Assembly: GCF_000620045.1 (NCBI RefSeq)
Contig: NZ_JHVH01000022.1
Location: 1-63,761 of the forward strand
DNA: 63,761 bases
Reading direction: 5' to 3'
From: Halomonas halodenitrificans DSM 735
Lineage (GTDB): Bacteria > Pseudomonadota > Gammaproteobacteria > Pseudomonadales > Halomonadaceae
The notes under the pieces were generated by a model. The model ran no database searches. It saw only the letters and a program-made list of their open reading frames with translations, and was not told the origin of the DNA. Each line of letters starts with the position of its first letter. Position 1 is the stretch's first letter. A program made the translations under genes and the position numbers. Positions 26,586-37,525 of the stretch are shown in pieces.

Positions 26586-28067
26586 ATGAGTATCCTGGTC
26601 GGATGGGGTGTACTCGCATCAGGGGGGTTCGCGCTGCTGCTGCCGGGGGGATTCCAGGTTTTCCTGTGGGTGTTGGGCGCCGGTGTGATCGGCTGTCTGG
26701 GGCGACCAGGGCCCGATGTGATTCCCGCGGTGCTGCTTCCTTCCTTGGTGATGAGTCTGTTCGGTGGTACCTGGCTAGCGGTGGCCGCATGGCATGCTGA
26801 GCCGTTGGCTACCTGGGGCCTGGTATGGCCGGCACTGCTGGCGGCACCGGTCTTGTGGGTGCTGCACCGGGCGCGGCCTGATCCGGCGTGGTTCTGGGCG
26901 GGGCTGACTCTGGGAGCCTCGGGGACCGGGGGCTGGTCGCTCTTACAGGTAGTGGTACAGGACGCAGGCAGGGTAGCGGGACACGATCCGCTGCATGCGA
27001 TCCTGTTCGGCAATCTGGCGCTGATGCAGGGGCTCTTCTGCCTTGCCGGGATCGCCTGGGGGTGGCGCCAGCCCAGGCGAGTCGTCTGGTGTGGTGTCTT
27101 GGCCATGGGGGCGCTACTGGGGTGCCTGACGTCCCTGCTTTCCGGCACGCGCGGTGGCTGGGTGGTGCTGCCGGGGCTGCTGGCCATTTGCTGGATGGCC
27201 TATGCCGGTTGGCTCACGCCGCGTCGACGGGTGCAGGTGGTGGCCGCCGCTGTATTGCTGATTGTCGCTGCCGTCGCGATTCCGCAGACAGGCGTTCAGT
27301 CGCGGCTGGTGCTGGGCATGGAGCATGCCGATCGATATCTCTCCGGTGAGCGTTCGGTGGCCACGTCGGCTCGCCTGGAATTGTGGCGCGGGGCGCTGAT
27401 GCTGATCGGCGACCGCCCGCTTCTTGGCTGGGGAGATGCGGGATACTCACAGGGCATGGCCGAGCTCGCGGAGGCGGACAAACTGGATTCGGCGACCGGC
27501 CATTACTGGCATGCCCATAGCGACCTGCTCGATGCCTGGGTGCGGCGTGGAACCCTGGGCATGCTGGCGTTGTTGGCCATCTATCTTTTGCCTATCTACC
27601 TCTTCCGGACGGGCTTGCGTGCCCGTGACCCGGGAAAACGTGCGCTGGCGACATGCGGGATACTGCTGCCGGTTGGCTTCGCCGGCTTCGGCCTGAGCTA
27701 TACCTTTATGGTCTATCCGGTCGGAGTGGCCGCCTATACGGGCTGGTTCTGCCTGATCTGGGGGCTGTACCGGGCCTTGCCGGATAACCCCGGGGACAGT
27801 CCCCCAACCCACGGGGACAGTCCCCCAACCCGGGGACAGTCCCCCAGCCCCGGGGACAGTCCCCCGACCACCGGGGACAGTCCCCTAGTCGAATTGATGG
27901 CGATAGCAGGGCGGCGAGGCGGGCTCCCTGTCCGCCAGATCCTCCTCGCGCAGGGCGAACAGGATGCGTTCCTTGAGAAGCGGCAACGGCGAGGCGTCGA
28001 TATCGCGCTCGGCGGTGAGCAGCGTAAGCGCTCCTCGGTAACGGACCTGGCGCATCAGGGGCAATAA
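26586..28067 (+). CDS. waaL: O-antigen ligase family protein with a repeat-derived tail
   Basis: This integral membrane protein has about 11 spans and the Wzy_C/WaaL signature: LLSGTRGGWV near residue 185, LWRGALMLIGDRPLLGWG near 280 and HAHSDLLDAWVRRG near 310, the region of the periplasmic loop His. It would join finished polymer to lipid A-core. The natural end seems to be GLYRALP near residue 400. Beyond it the frame runs through five palindromes, giving GDSPPT-like repeats, and on through 183 bases antisense to the DUF488 gene, adding about 92 odd residues. ATG 26586 follows AAGAAGAG; a GTG at 26565 is an alternative. Confidence 0.82.
   Translation: MSILVGWGVLASGGFALLLPGGFQVFLWVLGAGVIGCLGRPGPDVIPAVLLPSLVMSLFGGTWLAVAAWHAEPLATWGLVWPALLAAPVLWVLHRARPDPAWFWAGLTLGASGTGGWSLLQVVVQDAGRVAGHDPLHAILFGNLALMQGLFCLAGIAWGWRQPRRVVWCGVLAMGALLGCLTSLLSGTRGGWVVLPGLLAICWMAYAGWLTPRRRVQVVAAAVLLIVAAVAIPQTGVQSRLVLGMEHADRYLSGERSVATSARLELWRGALMLIGDRPLLGWGDAGYSQGMAELAEADKLDSATGHYWHAHSDLLDAWVRRGTLGMLALLAIYLLPIYLFRTGLRARDPGKRALATCGILLPVGFAGFGLSYTFMVYPVGVAAYTGWFCLIWGLYRALPDNPGDSPPTHGDSPPTRGQSPSPGDSPPTTGDSPLVELMAIAGRRGGLPVRQILLAQGEQDAFLEKRQRRGVDIALGGEQRKRSSVTDLAHQGQ
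27792..27885 (+). repeat. Array of five GGGGACAGTCCCC palindromes inside the waaL reading frame
   Basis: Copies start at 27792, 27813, 27832, 27852 and 27873, in steps of 21, 19, 20 and 21 bases. They lie in the convergent gap between waaL and DUF488 and end at the DUF488 stop codon. They may serve as a two-way terminator. Confidence 0.85.
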
Positions 28068-28313
28068 TCGCTCGGGATGGTCGCGCAGCTCGCCGCGGTA
28101 GCGAGCGGCGAACACACCCTCGCTGATTTCGCCTAGCTGATACTGGCGGCGCAGTGCCGGGCTGGGCGAGGCATCGCGGTACCAGTCGTCGAGCACGAGC
28201 TCCTCGCGGGAGCGGGCCCGGGGCCAGAGTCGATCCACCAGCACGCGGGCACCCTCGTTGGTCTCGGCGGGCTGGGCGAGGCCCTTGATGGCGATGCGAT
28301 AGCTCAAATTCAT
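27885..28313 (-). CDS. DUF488 family protein
   Basis: This 142-residue protein fits DUF488: RVLVDRLWPRARSREEL near residue 23 (close to the family RVLVDRLWPRG), LDDWYRDASPSPALRR near 41 and the C-terminal half with LTLLTAERDID near 94. The function is not established. The start overlaps the end of the PA2778-like gene by 4 bases, so it is the last gene of a three-gene unit on this strand. Its 3' end borders the palindrome array that runs into waaL. Confidence 0.8.
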   Translation of the reverse strand: MNLSYRIAIKGLAQPAETNEGARVLVDRLWPRARSREELVLDDWYRDASPSPALRRQYQLGEISEGVFAARYRGELRDHPERLLPLMRQVRYRGALTLLTAERDIDASPLPLLKERILFALREEDLADREPASPPCYRHQFD

Positions 28314-29281
28314 TCCTCCTCGGTAAGGCGCTCCAGGGCCTCGCGGCCGTGCTCCTGCCAGGGGCCGGGAAGTGCCGCGGCACGGGTCAGGGCCTCGTGG
28401 GCCGCGTCTCTGCGGCCCGCGGCGGCCTGGGCGAGCCCCAGGTTGAGCCAGGCCGGTGCGAGTGTCTCATCCGCCGCCGTGGCATCACCGAAGGCGGTGA
28501 TGGCTCCCTCAAGGTCGCCGCCGGCATGGCGGGCGTTGCCCAGGCCGAAATGGGCCATGGCGCGTTCGGGATGGCGGCGGGCGAGGGCCTCCCAGGCGGG
28601 GAGTGCCGCGGCGCTGCCGTTGACCGACTCGAAGTCGCCGATCGCCTGAAGCGCTGCCTCGGCGCCGATGCTGGCCGGCAGCTTGCCCGGGGGAAGCGCC
28701 ACGAAGGCCCAGCGATCGCTGCGGGCCCAGGTGGCATCGAAGCGCTTGAAGGACTCCTCGCGCTTCGCCTCCATCCCGCTGTGCAGGATCACGGCCTCGT
28801 CCCGTAGATCGTAGCCGATGGCCACGGCGTAGTGCCACACGGGCCAGGCAGGCAGGGAGAGGTTCTGCATGACCACCACCGGATGGCCGGCGTCGAGCTC
28901 GGTTAATAGATCCTCGAAGCGGCCGTCGATGACGAAGGGGATGCGCCCGTGGCGGCGAACCGTGGCCAGCATCTCCGGCTGAACGCTACCCTCGCGCCCG
29001 GGGGTAAAGACCTGGGGAATCAGGGTGTCGACATCGGTATCGACCCCCTGGTACTGCAGCGCCATGGCCAGGGAGGCCGGCCCACACTGATAGTCGCGCT
29101 GGCCATGGAAGGGAACATCGCCGATCAGCATGCGCGGGGCCACCGCGCTGCGAGTGGCGTCATCGAGGCGCGGCGTGGCCGCGCAGCCGGCGAGGAGACA
29201 AAGCAGCGCCACCAACGCAAGAACGCCCGCGGGGCGGGCGTTCCTGTGGCTGGCCGGCTGCCGCCGGGGGCAGTCGATCAT
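28310..29281 (-). CDS. PA2778-family cysteine peptidase lipoprotein with TPR region
   Basis: This 323-residue protein has a lipoprotein signal (LVALLCLLAGC, lipid Cys near residue 33), a C39-like papain-fold peptidase domain with the nucleophile in RDYQCGPASLAM and the His in WHYAVAIGY, and a C-terminal helical repeat part with AHFGLGNARHAGGD and APAWLNLGLAQAAAG typical of TPRs. It pairs with the PA2779-family gene upstream, as in Pseudomonas. The role is unknown; it probably acts at the periplasmic side of the outer membrane. I chose ATG 29281; a TTG at 29311 in frame is less likely. Confidence 0.85.
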   Translation of the reverse strand: MIDCPRRQPASHRNARPAGVLALVALLCLLAGCAATPRLDDATRSAVAPRMLIGDVPFHGQRDYQCGPASLAMALQYQGVDTDVDTLIPQVFTPGREGSVQPEMLATVRRHGRIPFVIDGRFEDLLTELDAGHPVVVMQNLSLPAWPVWHYAVAIGYDLRDEAVILHSGMEAKREESFKRFDATWARSDRWAFVALPPGKLPASIGAEAALQAIGDFESVNGSAAALPAWEALARRHPERAMAHFGLGNARHAGGDLEGAITAFGDATAADETLAPAWLNLGLAQAAAGRRDAAHEALTRAAALPGPWQEHGREALERLTEEE

Positions 29282-29307
29282 GCTCTTACCTATCAACCTG
29301 TCACCTA

Positions 29308-29703
29308 TCAACGCGTGAAGGGGAAGACGTTGGTCAGGCCGAGGATATCGGTCACCAACAGGATCACGAAGACGGCGAACAGCGCGCCGACCACGCTGGC
29401 GCCCGCGGGCATCTGATCGAGGCGATCGGCCATCTGGGCGGCCTCGGCGTCGGAGAGCGCGGCGACGCGCGCCTCGACCTCGGCGGGGTCCACGCCCTGG
29501 GCGACCAGCTGTTCGCGCACGTCCTCCCGGGCCAGCACGTCATGAATGCGTTCGCGATCGGACTGGGCACCCTGTGCGGCGAGGGCATCCTGGGTGGTGA
29601 TCATGCCGCTGGCGGGGGCGGGAGCCGCGACGACCGGCAGGCTGCCCAGCATCAAGGCGGCGATCAGCAGCGGGCTGAGATAGCGGCAGAGTTTCTTCAT
29701 CAT
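29308..29703 (-). CDS. PA2779-family small membrane protein
   Basis: This 131-residue protein has an N-terminal signal-like segment (LLIAALMLGSLPVVAAPA), a helical charged middle with REQLVAQGVDPAEVEARV, and a C-terminal membrane span (VVGALFAVFVILLVTDILGL) ending in NVFPFTR. This matches the PA2779 family, always found beside PA2778-like peptidases. The function is unknown; the conserved pairing suggests a substrate, anchor or regulator for the peptidase. It is the first gene of the unit. Confidence 0.82.
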   Translation of the reverse strand: MMKKLCRYLSPLLIAALMLGSLPVVAAPAPASGMITTQDALAAQGAQSDRERIHDVLAREDVREQLVAQGVDPAEVEARVAALSDAEAAQMADRLDQMPAGASVVGALFAVFVILLVTDILGLTNVFPFTR

Positions 29704-29846
29704 GTGAGTGTTCCTTTTCTTCGTGTGGGCTTCCGGCTCCTGGATGATCCACGCGTCGCGTCCGGCGAGTCTGTGGCGTCACGATGAGTCTCGCCCAGTA
29801 TAGAATGAAATGGTGTTCGATTTCATGCCCTTGCTGTTTAAGGGCG

Positions 29847-29892
29847 GGGCTATCGCAGATAGCTATTTTGGTTTCAGTAACCGCGATAGCCC
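29847..29892. other. Inverted repeat downstream of holA
   Basis: GGGCTATCGC (29847-29856) and GCGATAGCCC (29883-29892) form a perfect 10-bp stem with a 26-base loop, in the 201-base gap between holA and the PA2779 gene. There is no T-run on either side, so it is not a classic terminator. Nothing else is seen in this gap. Confidence 0.5.
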
Positions 29893-29904
29893 TGTGTTCA
29901 AGAG

Positions 29905-30963
29905 TCAGTTGATACGGTAGGAGGAGGGCAGCTCGGCCAGCAGGCCGCGGCCGCCGGCCAGGGTCAGTGCCAGGTCGTGGAGGCCGTCCTGCAGGGGCAG
30001 GGCGGCGGCGCCCTTGATGGAGAGGTCCAGGCGCTGGGCGAACATCAACAGCTTGTGCAGCCGCTTGACCGGCAGCCGAGCGAGTGCCTGCTGATAGGCG
30101 GGCCGTCGCTTCTCGAAGATGGACGGCTTCTGCGCCTTGCAGGCGTGCTCGAAGCTCTGGCCCTGGTCGAGGTGCTGGTGCAGGGAGAGCAAAGTGCGCA
30201 ACTCCCGGGTCAGGGCCCACAGCACGATGGGTGGCTCCACGCCTTCGCCGGCCAGGCCGGCCATGATGCGGGCCACCCGGGAACGCTCGCCCTTGAGGCA
30301 GGCGTCCACCAGGGTGAAGACGTCGAAGCGCGCGCTGTCTTCCACCCCGCCGGCGACGTCGCGGGGCGAGACCCGGGCCCCGGCGGGCAGCAGCAGGGCC
30401 AGTTTCTGCAGCTCCTGGTCGGCGGCCAGCAGGTTGCCCTCGGTGCGCTCGCCCAGCAGCCGGGCGGCGTCGATGTCGAGATTGAGGCCATGACGGCCGG
30501 CGCGGTCGCGCAGCCAGAACCCCAGCCGCGAGGCGTCCACGGGCCATACCGGCACGAAGAGGCCCGCCTTGTCCAGGGCCTGGAACCAGGCGCTCTTCTG
30601 CTGGCGGAAGTCGAGCTTGCCCATGGCCAGCAGCAGCATGTTGTCGCTGCCCTTCATCTCGTCGGCATAGGCCCTCAGGGCCTTGGTGCCTTCCTGGCCG
30701 AGATTGCTGCCCGACAGGCGCAGCTCGATCAGCTTGGCGCTGGCGAACAGCGACATGCTGGCCGAGGCCTCGTGGAGGCGGCCCCAGGCGAAGTTGCCCT
30801 CGACGTGGAGAATCTCGCGCTCTTCGATTCCGCGTTCGCGGGCCGCGGCGCGCACGGCGTCGCAGGCTTCGCCATGCTGCAGCGGTTCCTCGCCGGCCAC
30901 GATCACCACCGGCGGCAGCTTCCTGGCCAGGGCGTCGGCCAGCTTGTCAGGAAAGACTTTCAA
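29905..30963 (-). CDS. holA: DNA polymerase III delta subunit HolA
   Basis: HolA is the clamp-opening subunit of the DNA polymerase III clamp loader. At 352 residues it is close to the E. coli length (343). Seen: IVAGEEPLQHGEACDAVR near residue 20, LIELRLSG near 78, LLGERTEGNLLAADQELQKL near 168 (the AAA+-like middle domain), and ILWALTRELRTL near the collar domain in the form IVLWALTRELR. In E. coli the order is leuS-lptE-holA; the same order holds here, but a MITE-like repeat separates holA from lptE. The start reads TTG at 30963, after AAAGGAT. Confidence 0.92.
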   Translation of the reverse strand: MKVFPDKLADALARKLPPVVIVAGEEPLQHGEACDAVRAAARERGIEEREILHVEGNFAWGRLHEASASMSLFASAKLIELRLSGSNLGQEGTKALRAYADEMKGSDNMLLLAMGKLDFRQQKSAWFQALDKAGLFVPVWPVDASRLGFWLRDRAGRHGLNLDIDAARLLGERTEGNLLAADQELQKLALLLPAGARVSPRDVAGGVEDSARFDVFTLVDACLKGERSRVARIMAGLAGEGVEPPIVLWALTRELRTLLSLHQHLDQGQSFEHACKAQKPSIFEKRRPAYQQALARLPVKRLHKLLMFAQRLDLSIKGAAALPLQDGLHDLALTLAGGRGLLAELPSSYRIN

Positions 30964-30980
30964 CGAGGGTATCCTTTACC

Positions 30981-31193
30981 AAAGGGGCTGATCCGAGGAC
31001 AGGCCCCGAAGTGTCGGACCATCGAGGAGGCGCTGTGAACCCCTCCCTGGGCGCTACCGATGCCCTGCTTCGCTCTCGCATCCTGCTCCGCTTGCAGGAC
31101 CGGTGCTGGCCATCCATGGCCAGCCCGTTCGAAGCAGTGCTTCTCACCCTTGGCATAGGACCTCCTCTTCGACCTGTCCTCGGCGCCCCTTTT
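30981..31193. repeat. MITE-like inverted-repeat element, copy 1 (lptE-holA gap)
   Basis: The ends carry imperfect inverted repeats: AAAGGGGCTGATCCGAGGAC (from 30981) against the complement of CCTCGGCGCCCCTTTT (ending 31193). Inner GAGGAGG and CCTCCTC also face each other. The centre holds the palindrome GCTGGCCATCCATGGCCAGC (31105-31124). About 140 bases of the core match, in reverse orientation, the element between lysR and leuC. No protein is encoded. It fills almost all of a gap inside an otherwise tight operon. Confidence 0.75.
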
Positions 31194-31215
31194 CCGGTAT
31201 CTCAAGTTTTGAAAT

Positions 31216-31695
31216 TTATAATGAGCGCAGGCGTTCGATGAGCTGGCGGGCGGCCTCTTCGCGCAGGGCCTCGCGGGCATCGTCACGGTTTTGCTCACGG
31301 CCGAGCAGGTCGCCATCATCCACGCTGTAGCGGCGGCTGACCTCCAGGCGTTGCTGGTCGAGCAGGTAGGCGCCGTCGGCGCGCTGCACCGAGAAGGGGG
31401 CAGCGAGTTCCATCACCTCGTCACGCGGCCCCGAATCCAGCACGCCGACGTTGCGCTGGCGAATGTCGGGACGGCCCAGGTTGAGGATCAGCCCGGCGTC
31501 GTCATGCACCCGGGTGCCGGCGTCGGTCAGGCGCTGCCTGGCCAGCCTTGCCAGGTCGCTGTCGGGCCCCGCCAGGGCGAGCTCGCTCACCGGTGCCGAT
31601 GGGGCGTCCAGGCCGCGCAGGCGAAAGCCACAGCCGGTGAGGGCCAGGCCGGCGGTGCCGGCCAGGCCCAGGGTGAGAAAAGTGCGTCGCTGCAT
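31216..31695 (-). CDS. lptE: LPS-assembly lipoprotein LptE
   Basis: LptE plugs the LptD barrel that places LPS in the outer membrane. This 159-residue form has a lipoprotein signal ending LALTGC (lipid Cys22) followed by GFRLRG, the family hallmark just after the Cys. The rest has YLLDQQRLEVSRRYSVDDGDLLGREQ near residue 115, typical of LptE, quoted in part. The signal also carries an RRTFL twin-arginine-like motif, which is unusual for a Sec lipoprotein. It lies 12 bases downstream of leuS, as one unit. Confidence 0.9.
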   Translation of the reverse strand: MQRRTFLTLGLAGTAGLALTGCGFRLRGLDAPSAPVSELALAGPDSDLARLARQRLTDAGTRVHDDAGLILNLGRPDIRQRNVGVLDSGPRDEVMELAAPFSVQRADGAYLLDQQRLEVSRRYSVDDGDLLGREQNRDDAREALREEAARQLIERLRSL

Positions 31696-31707
31696 GCGTT
31701 ACTCCCT

Positions 31708-35033
<3,326 letters not shown>

Positions 35034-35039
35034 GCCCGG

Positions 35040-36356
35040 TCACAGCCAGGCATCCAGCAACACGATGCCTGCCACCACCAGCACGGAGAGCGCGGCGCCA
35101 TAGCCCAGGTTATGGCGCGACAGCCGGGCGCCGCTGATGCCGTAGCGGCCCTGCAGCGACAGGTTGATGCCCGAGAGGGGCCCCACCGCGGTGCCCACCG
35201 CCCAGGCGGTGAGGGCGACGAAGGCGAACAGCGTCTGGCGCTCGCCGCCTAGCTCGAGCATCGAGGCGAGCACCGATACGCCGATGATCGGGTGTAGCCC
35301 GGCCGCCGCGCTGGCCACGATGGTCAGGAAGCTGGCGATGGCCTGGGGGGCGGCAAAGTGCTCGAACAACCGCCAGTCGCTGCCGGTGGCGGCCATGACG
35401 AAGGTCGAGAGCCCCTGGGTCAGCAGCCCCGCACACAGGAAGAGCGAGACCTCGCCGCGCATGGCCGGCAGTCGCCCCAGCGCATGCTGGCGCACCCGCC
35501 GCAGGGTCCAGCGAGGGCCGTGGCGAAGATTGATCGCCAGCGCCACGCCGGGCAGCAGGAAGGTGATGATGCTGACGATGGAGAGCCCGGGCGTCAGGCC
35601 GAAGTGGAACAGCATCACCAGGCTCGCCATGACCACGGGCAACAGCAGGCTCCTCGGCGACAGCGAGAAGCCCGCCACCCGGCTCAGATCGAAGCGCCGC
35701 GACAGGTCGAACAGCGACAGGGAGCCGGCGGCCAGCCCCAGGGGCAGGCCGAAGGCCAGGACGGTGGCATAGTTCATCTGCGGCGCCAGGGTCATCACCA
35801 CCCCCATGGAGGCGAAGAAGGGCGACCACAGCGCGGCGCTGGAGAGGCCCCGGTTGAGCGCCAGCAGCTGGGGCAGCGAGAGTTCGCCGTGGCGGCGCAG
35901 GCGGTCGCCGACCATGAACACCGTGGACAGGTTGAGGATGGCGCCGAGCAGATGCACCCCGAGCCAGGTGCCGGCGGTGCCGCGGGGCCCCGTCACCGCG
36001 CTGCCGGGCGGTGGCGAATGCCCCTGGCGGGTGCCGACCAGGCCGATGAAGCTGACGCCGACCAGCATGGCCACCACGTAGCTGTTGCCATCCAGCAGGT
36101 GTATCCAGGCGACCTCGGCATCGTAAAACAGCGCGGCCGCCAGCAGCAGGGCGAGGCCGAGCCCGGCCAGGACGACTGCCTGGCGGCGGTTGCTGCGCTT
36201 CATGTCCGGCCACAGCAGGCCAACCGCCAGCCAGAAGGCAACGCTGACCGCGGGCAGCATCACGGGAAGCCCGGCCAGGCGCATGACCTGCAGGACCAGG
36301 CCGGTGAGTATCAGGCCGCCGGCCAGGACGTGGCGACGCGGGGTCGCATTATTCAT
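35040..36356 (-). CDS. Multi-span membrane protein, unidentified transporter candidate
   Basis: I do not recognise this 438-residue protein with confidence. It is strongly hydrophobic with 10-12 spans. Segments such as LSTVFMVGDRL, SSAALWSPFFASMGVVMTLAP and AVGPLSGINLSLQGRYG recall the paired half structure of ion transporter superfamily permeases (ArsB, NhaD and citrate types), but this is weak. The start overlaps the end of the LysR regulator gene by 8 bases (ATG 36356, or 36362), so the two are one unit and the regulator may control it. It converges on the ybeL-like gene, 6 bases away. Confidence 0.65.
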   Translation of the reverse strand: MNNATPRRHVLAGGLILTGLVLQVMRLAGLPVMLPAVSVAFWLAVGLLWPDMKRSNRRQAVVLAGLGLALLLAAALFYDAEVAWIHLLDGNSYVVAMLVGVSFIGLVGTRQGHSPPPGSAVTGPRGTAGTWLGVHLLGAILNLSTVFMVGDRLRRHGELSLPQLLALNRGLSSAALWSPFFASMGVVMTLAPQMNYATVLAFGLPLGLAAGSLSLFDLSRRFDLSRVAGFSLSPRSLLLPVVMASLVMLFHFGLTPGLSIVSIITFLLPGVALAINLRHGPRWTLRRVRQHALGRLPAMRGEVSLFLCAGLLTQGLSTFVMAATGSDWRLFEHFAAPQAIASFLTIVASAAAGLHPIIGVSVLASMLELGGERQTLFAFVALTAWAVGTAVGPLSGINLSLQGRYGISGARLSRHNLGYGAALSVLVVAGIVLLDAWL

Positions 36357-37263
36357 CGGCATGCCAGCCGTGTTTCGCCTCGGGTTCACGCGCCGCGTCC
36401 AGCTGCTCGAGCATGGCGCGGGTGGCATTGGACAGGGTTCGGTTGCGGTGCACCAGGTAGCCCAGTGGCCGCTGGATCGGCGGATGATCGATGCGTAGTT
36501 CGTGGAGCTCGTCGGCTCCGTCGGCCAACAGCCGTTCCGGGAGCAGGCTCCAGCCCAGCCCGATGGCGGTCATCATCTTAAGGGTCTCCAGGTAGTTGGT
36601 GGAGAGCGCCACCGGCAGGCGCAGGCCGGCGGCCTCGAAGCGCTCCTCGATCAGGTCGCGGGTAAAGGTCAGGGGGCCGGGCAGCACGGCGTCGAAGTCG
36701 CACAGCTCGTCGAGCGCCAGGTGCCGGCGCCGGGCCAGGGGGTGGTCGTGGGCGCAGACGAAGCAGAGGCGATCCACCCACAGCGGCACGACCCTGAGCT
36801 GGGCGTCCGGGTGGGGGGCCAGGGTGACCACGGCGATCTCCACGGAGCCGTCCAGCACCCCCTGATACGCCTGTTCGGAGTCGAGGAAGTGCAGGTCCAG
36901 GCGCACGTCGGGGTGGGTCCGGGTGTAGGACTTCAGCAGCGGCGGCAGGCGATGCAGGCCGATATGGTGGCTGGTGGCCAGGGTGAGGCGGCCACCCACG
37001 GCGCCGGCGAGATTGCCCAGCGCACGCCGGCTGTCGTTGACCATCACCAGGATCTCCCGGGCGCGGGGCAGCAGCACGCGCCCGGCCTCGGTGAGGGTGA
37101 CGCGCCGGCCGATGCGGTCGAACAATCGCGCATCGGTCTGGGCCTCGAGCACGGCGATGCGCTTGCTGACCGCCGGCTGGGTCAGGTGCAGCTGTTCCGC
37201 GGCGCGGGAGAAGCTGCCGCTATCGGCCACGGCGAGGAAGGCCTGCAGACTCTGGGTATCCAC
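36349..37263 (-). CDS. LysR-family transcriptional regulator
   Basis: This 304-residue LysR regulator has the N-terminal winged helix (QAFLAVADSGSFSRAAEQL, LTQPAVSKRIAVLE) in residues 1-60 and a periplasmic-binding-like effector domain (GRLTLATSHHIG onwards). I start it at GTG 37263, which has a GGAGGT site. The open frame runs another 74 codons upstream only because it reads through palindromic repeats. It is divergent from leuC, as in Pseudomonas, so it may respond to leucine pathway intermediates; equally it may serve the membrane protein it overlaps. Confidence 0.88.
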   Translation of the reverse strand: MDTQSLQAFLAVADSGSFSRAAEQLHLTQPAVSKRIAVLEAQTDARLFDRIGRRVTLTEAGRVLLPRAREILVMVNDSRRALGNLAGAVGGRLTLATSHHIGLHRLPPLLKSYTRTHPDVRLDLHFLDSEQAYQGVLDGSVEIAVVTLAPHPDAQLRVVPLWVDRLCFVCAHDHPLARRRHLALDELCDFDAVLPGPLTFTRDLIEERFEAAGLRLPVALSTNYLETLKMMTAIGLGWSLLPERLLADGADELHELRIDHPPIQRPLGYLVHRNRTLSNATRAMLEQLDAAREPEAKHGWHADE

Positions 37264-37372
37264 GCTACCTCCATCTCGAATTCCATTCAGGAATGCATTA
37301 CATAAATAACATGAATTGATTTTATGGGCGAGGGGCGGGAGACTGATCCTAAAGCGCCAAGACTCGCGAGAA

Positions 37373-37449
37373 GGGACGGTCCCCAGCGAGAAGGGACAGT
37401 CCCCCAGCGAGAAGAGCGAGAAGGGACTCAGCGAGAAGGGACTGTCCCC
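37373..37449 (+). repeat. Composite repeat array upstream of leuC
   Basis: The unit here is AGCGAGAAGGGACAGTCCCC. Palindrome copies start at 37373 (central G), 37393 (central A) and 37438 (central T, the only inverted form seen), with truncated units ending GGGACTC between them. The AGCGAGAA spacer replaces the usual CAACCCC spacer. Confidence 0.75.
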
Positions 37450-37503
37450 GGCAGTGGTGCCGATGCTGACGGCGAGCATAAACACCGACTTGGTGGCTTG
37501 GCC

Positions 37504-37515
37504 GGGGACAGTCCC
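37504..37515 (+). repeat. Single GGGGACAGTCCC palindrome
   Basis: One copy lies between the composite array and the MITE-like element. Confidence 0.75.
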
Positions 37516-37525
37516 TATTGGCTAG

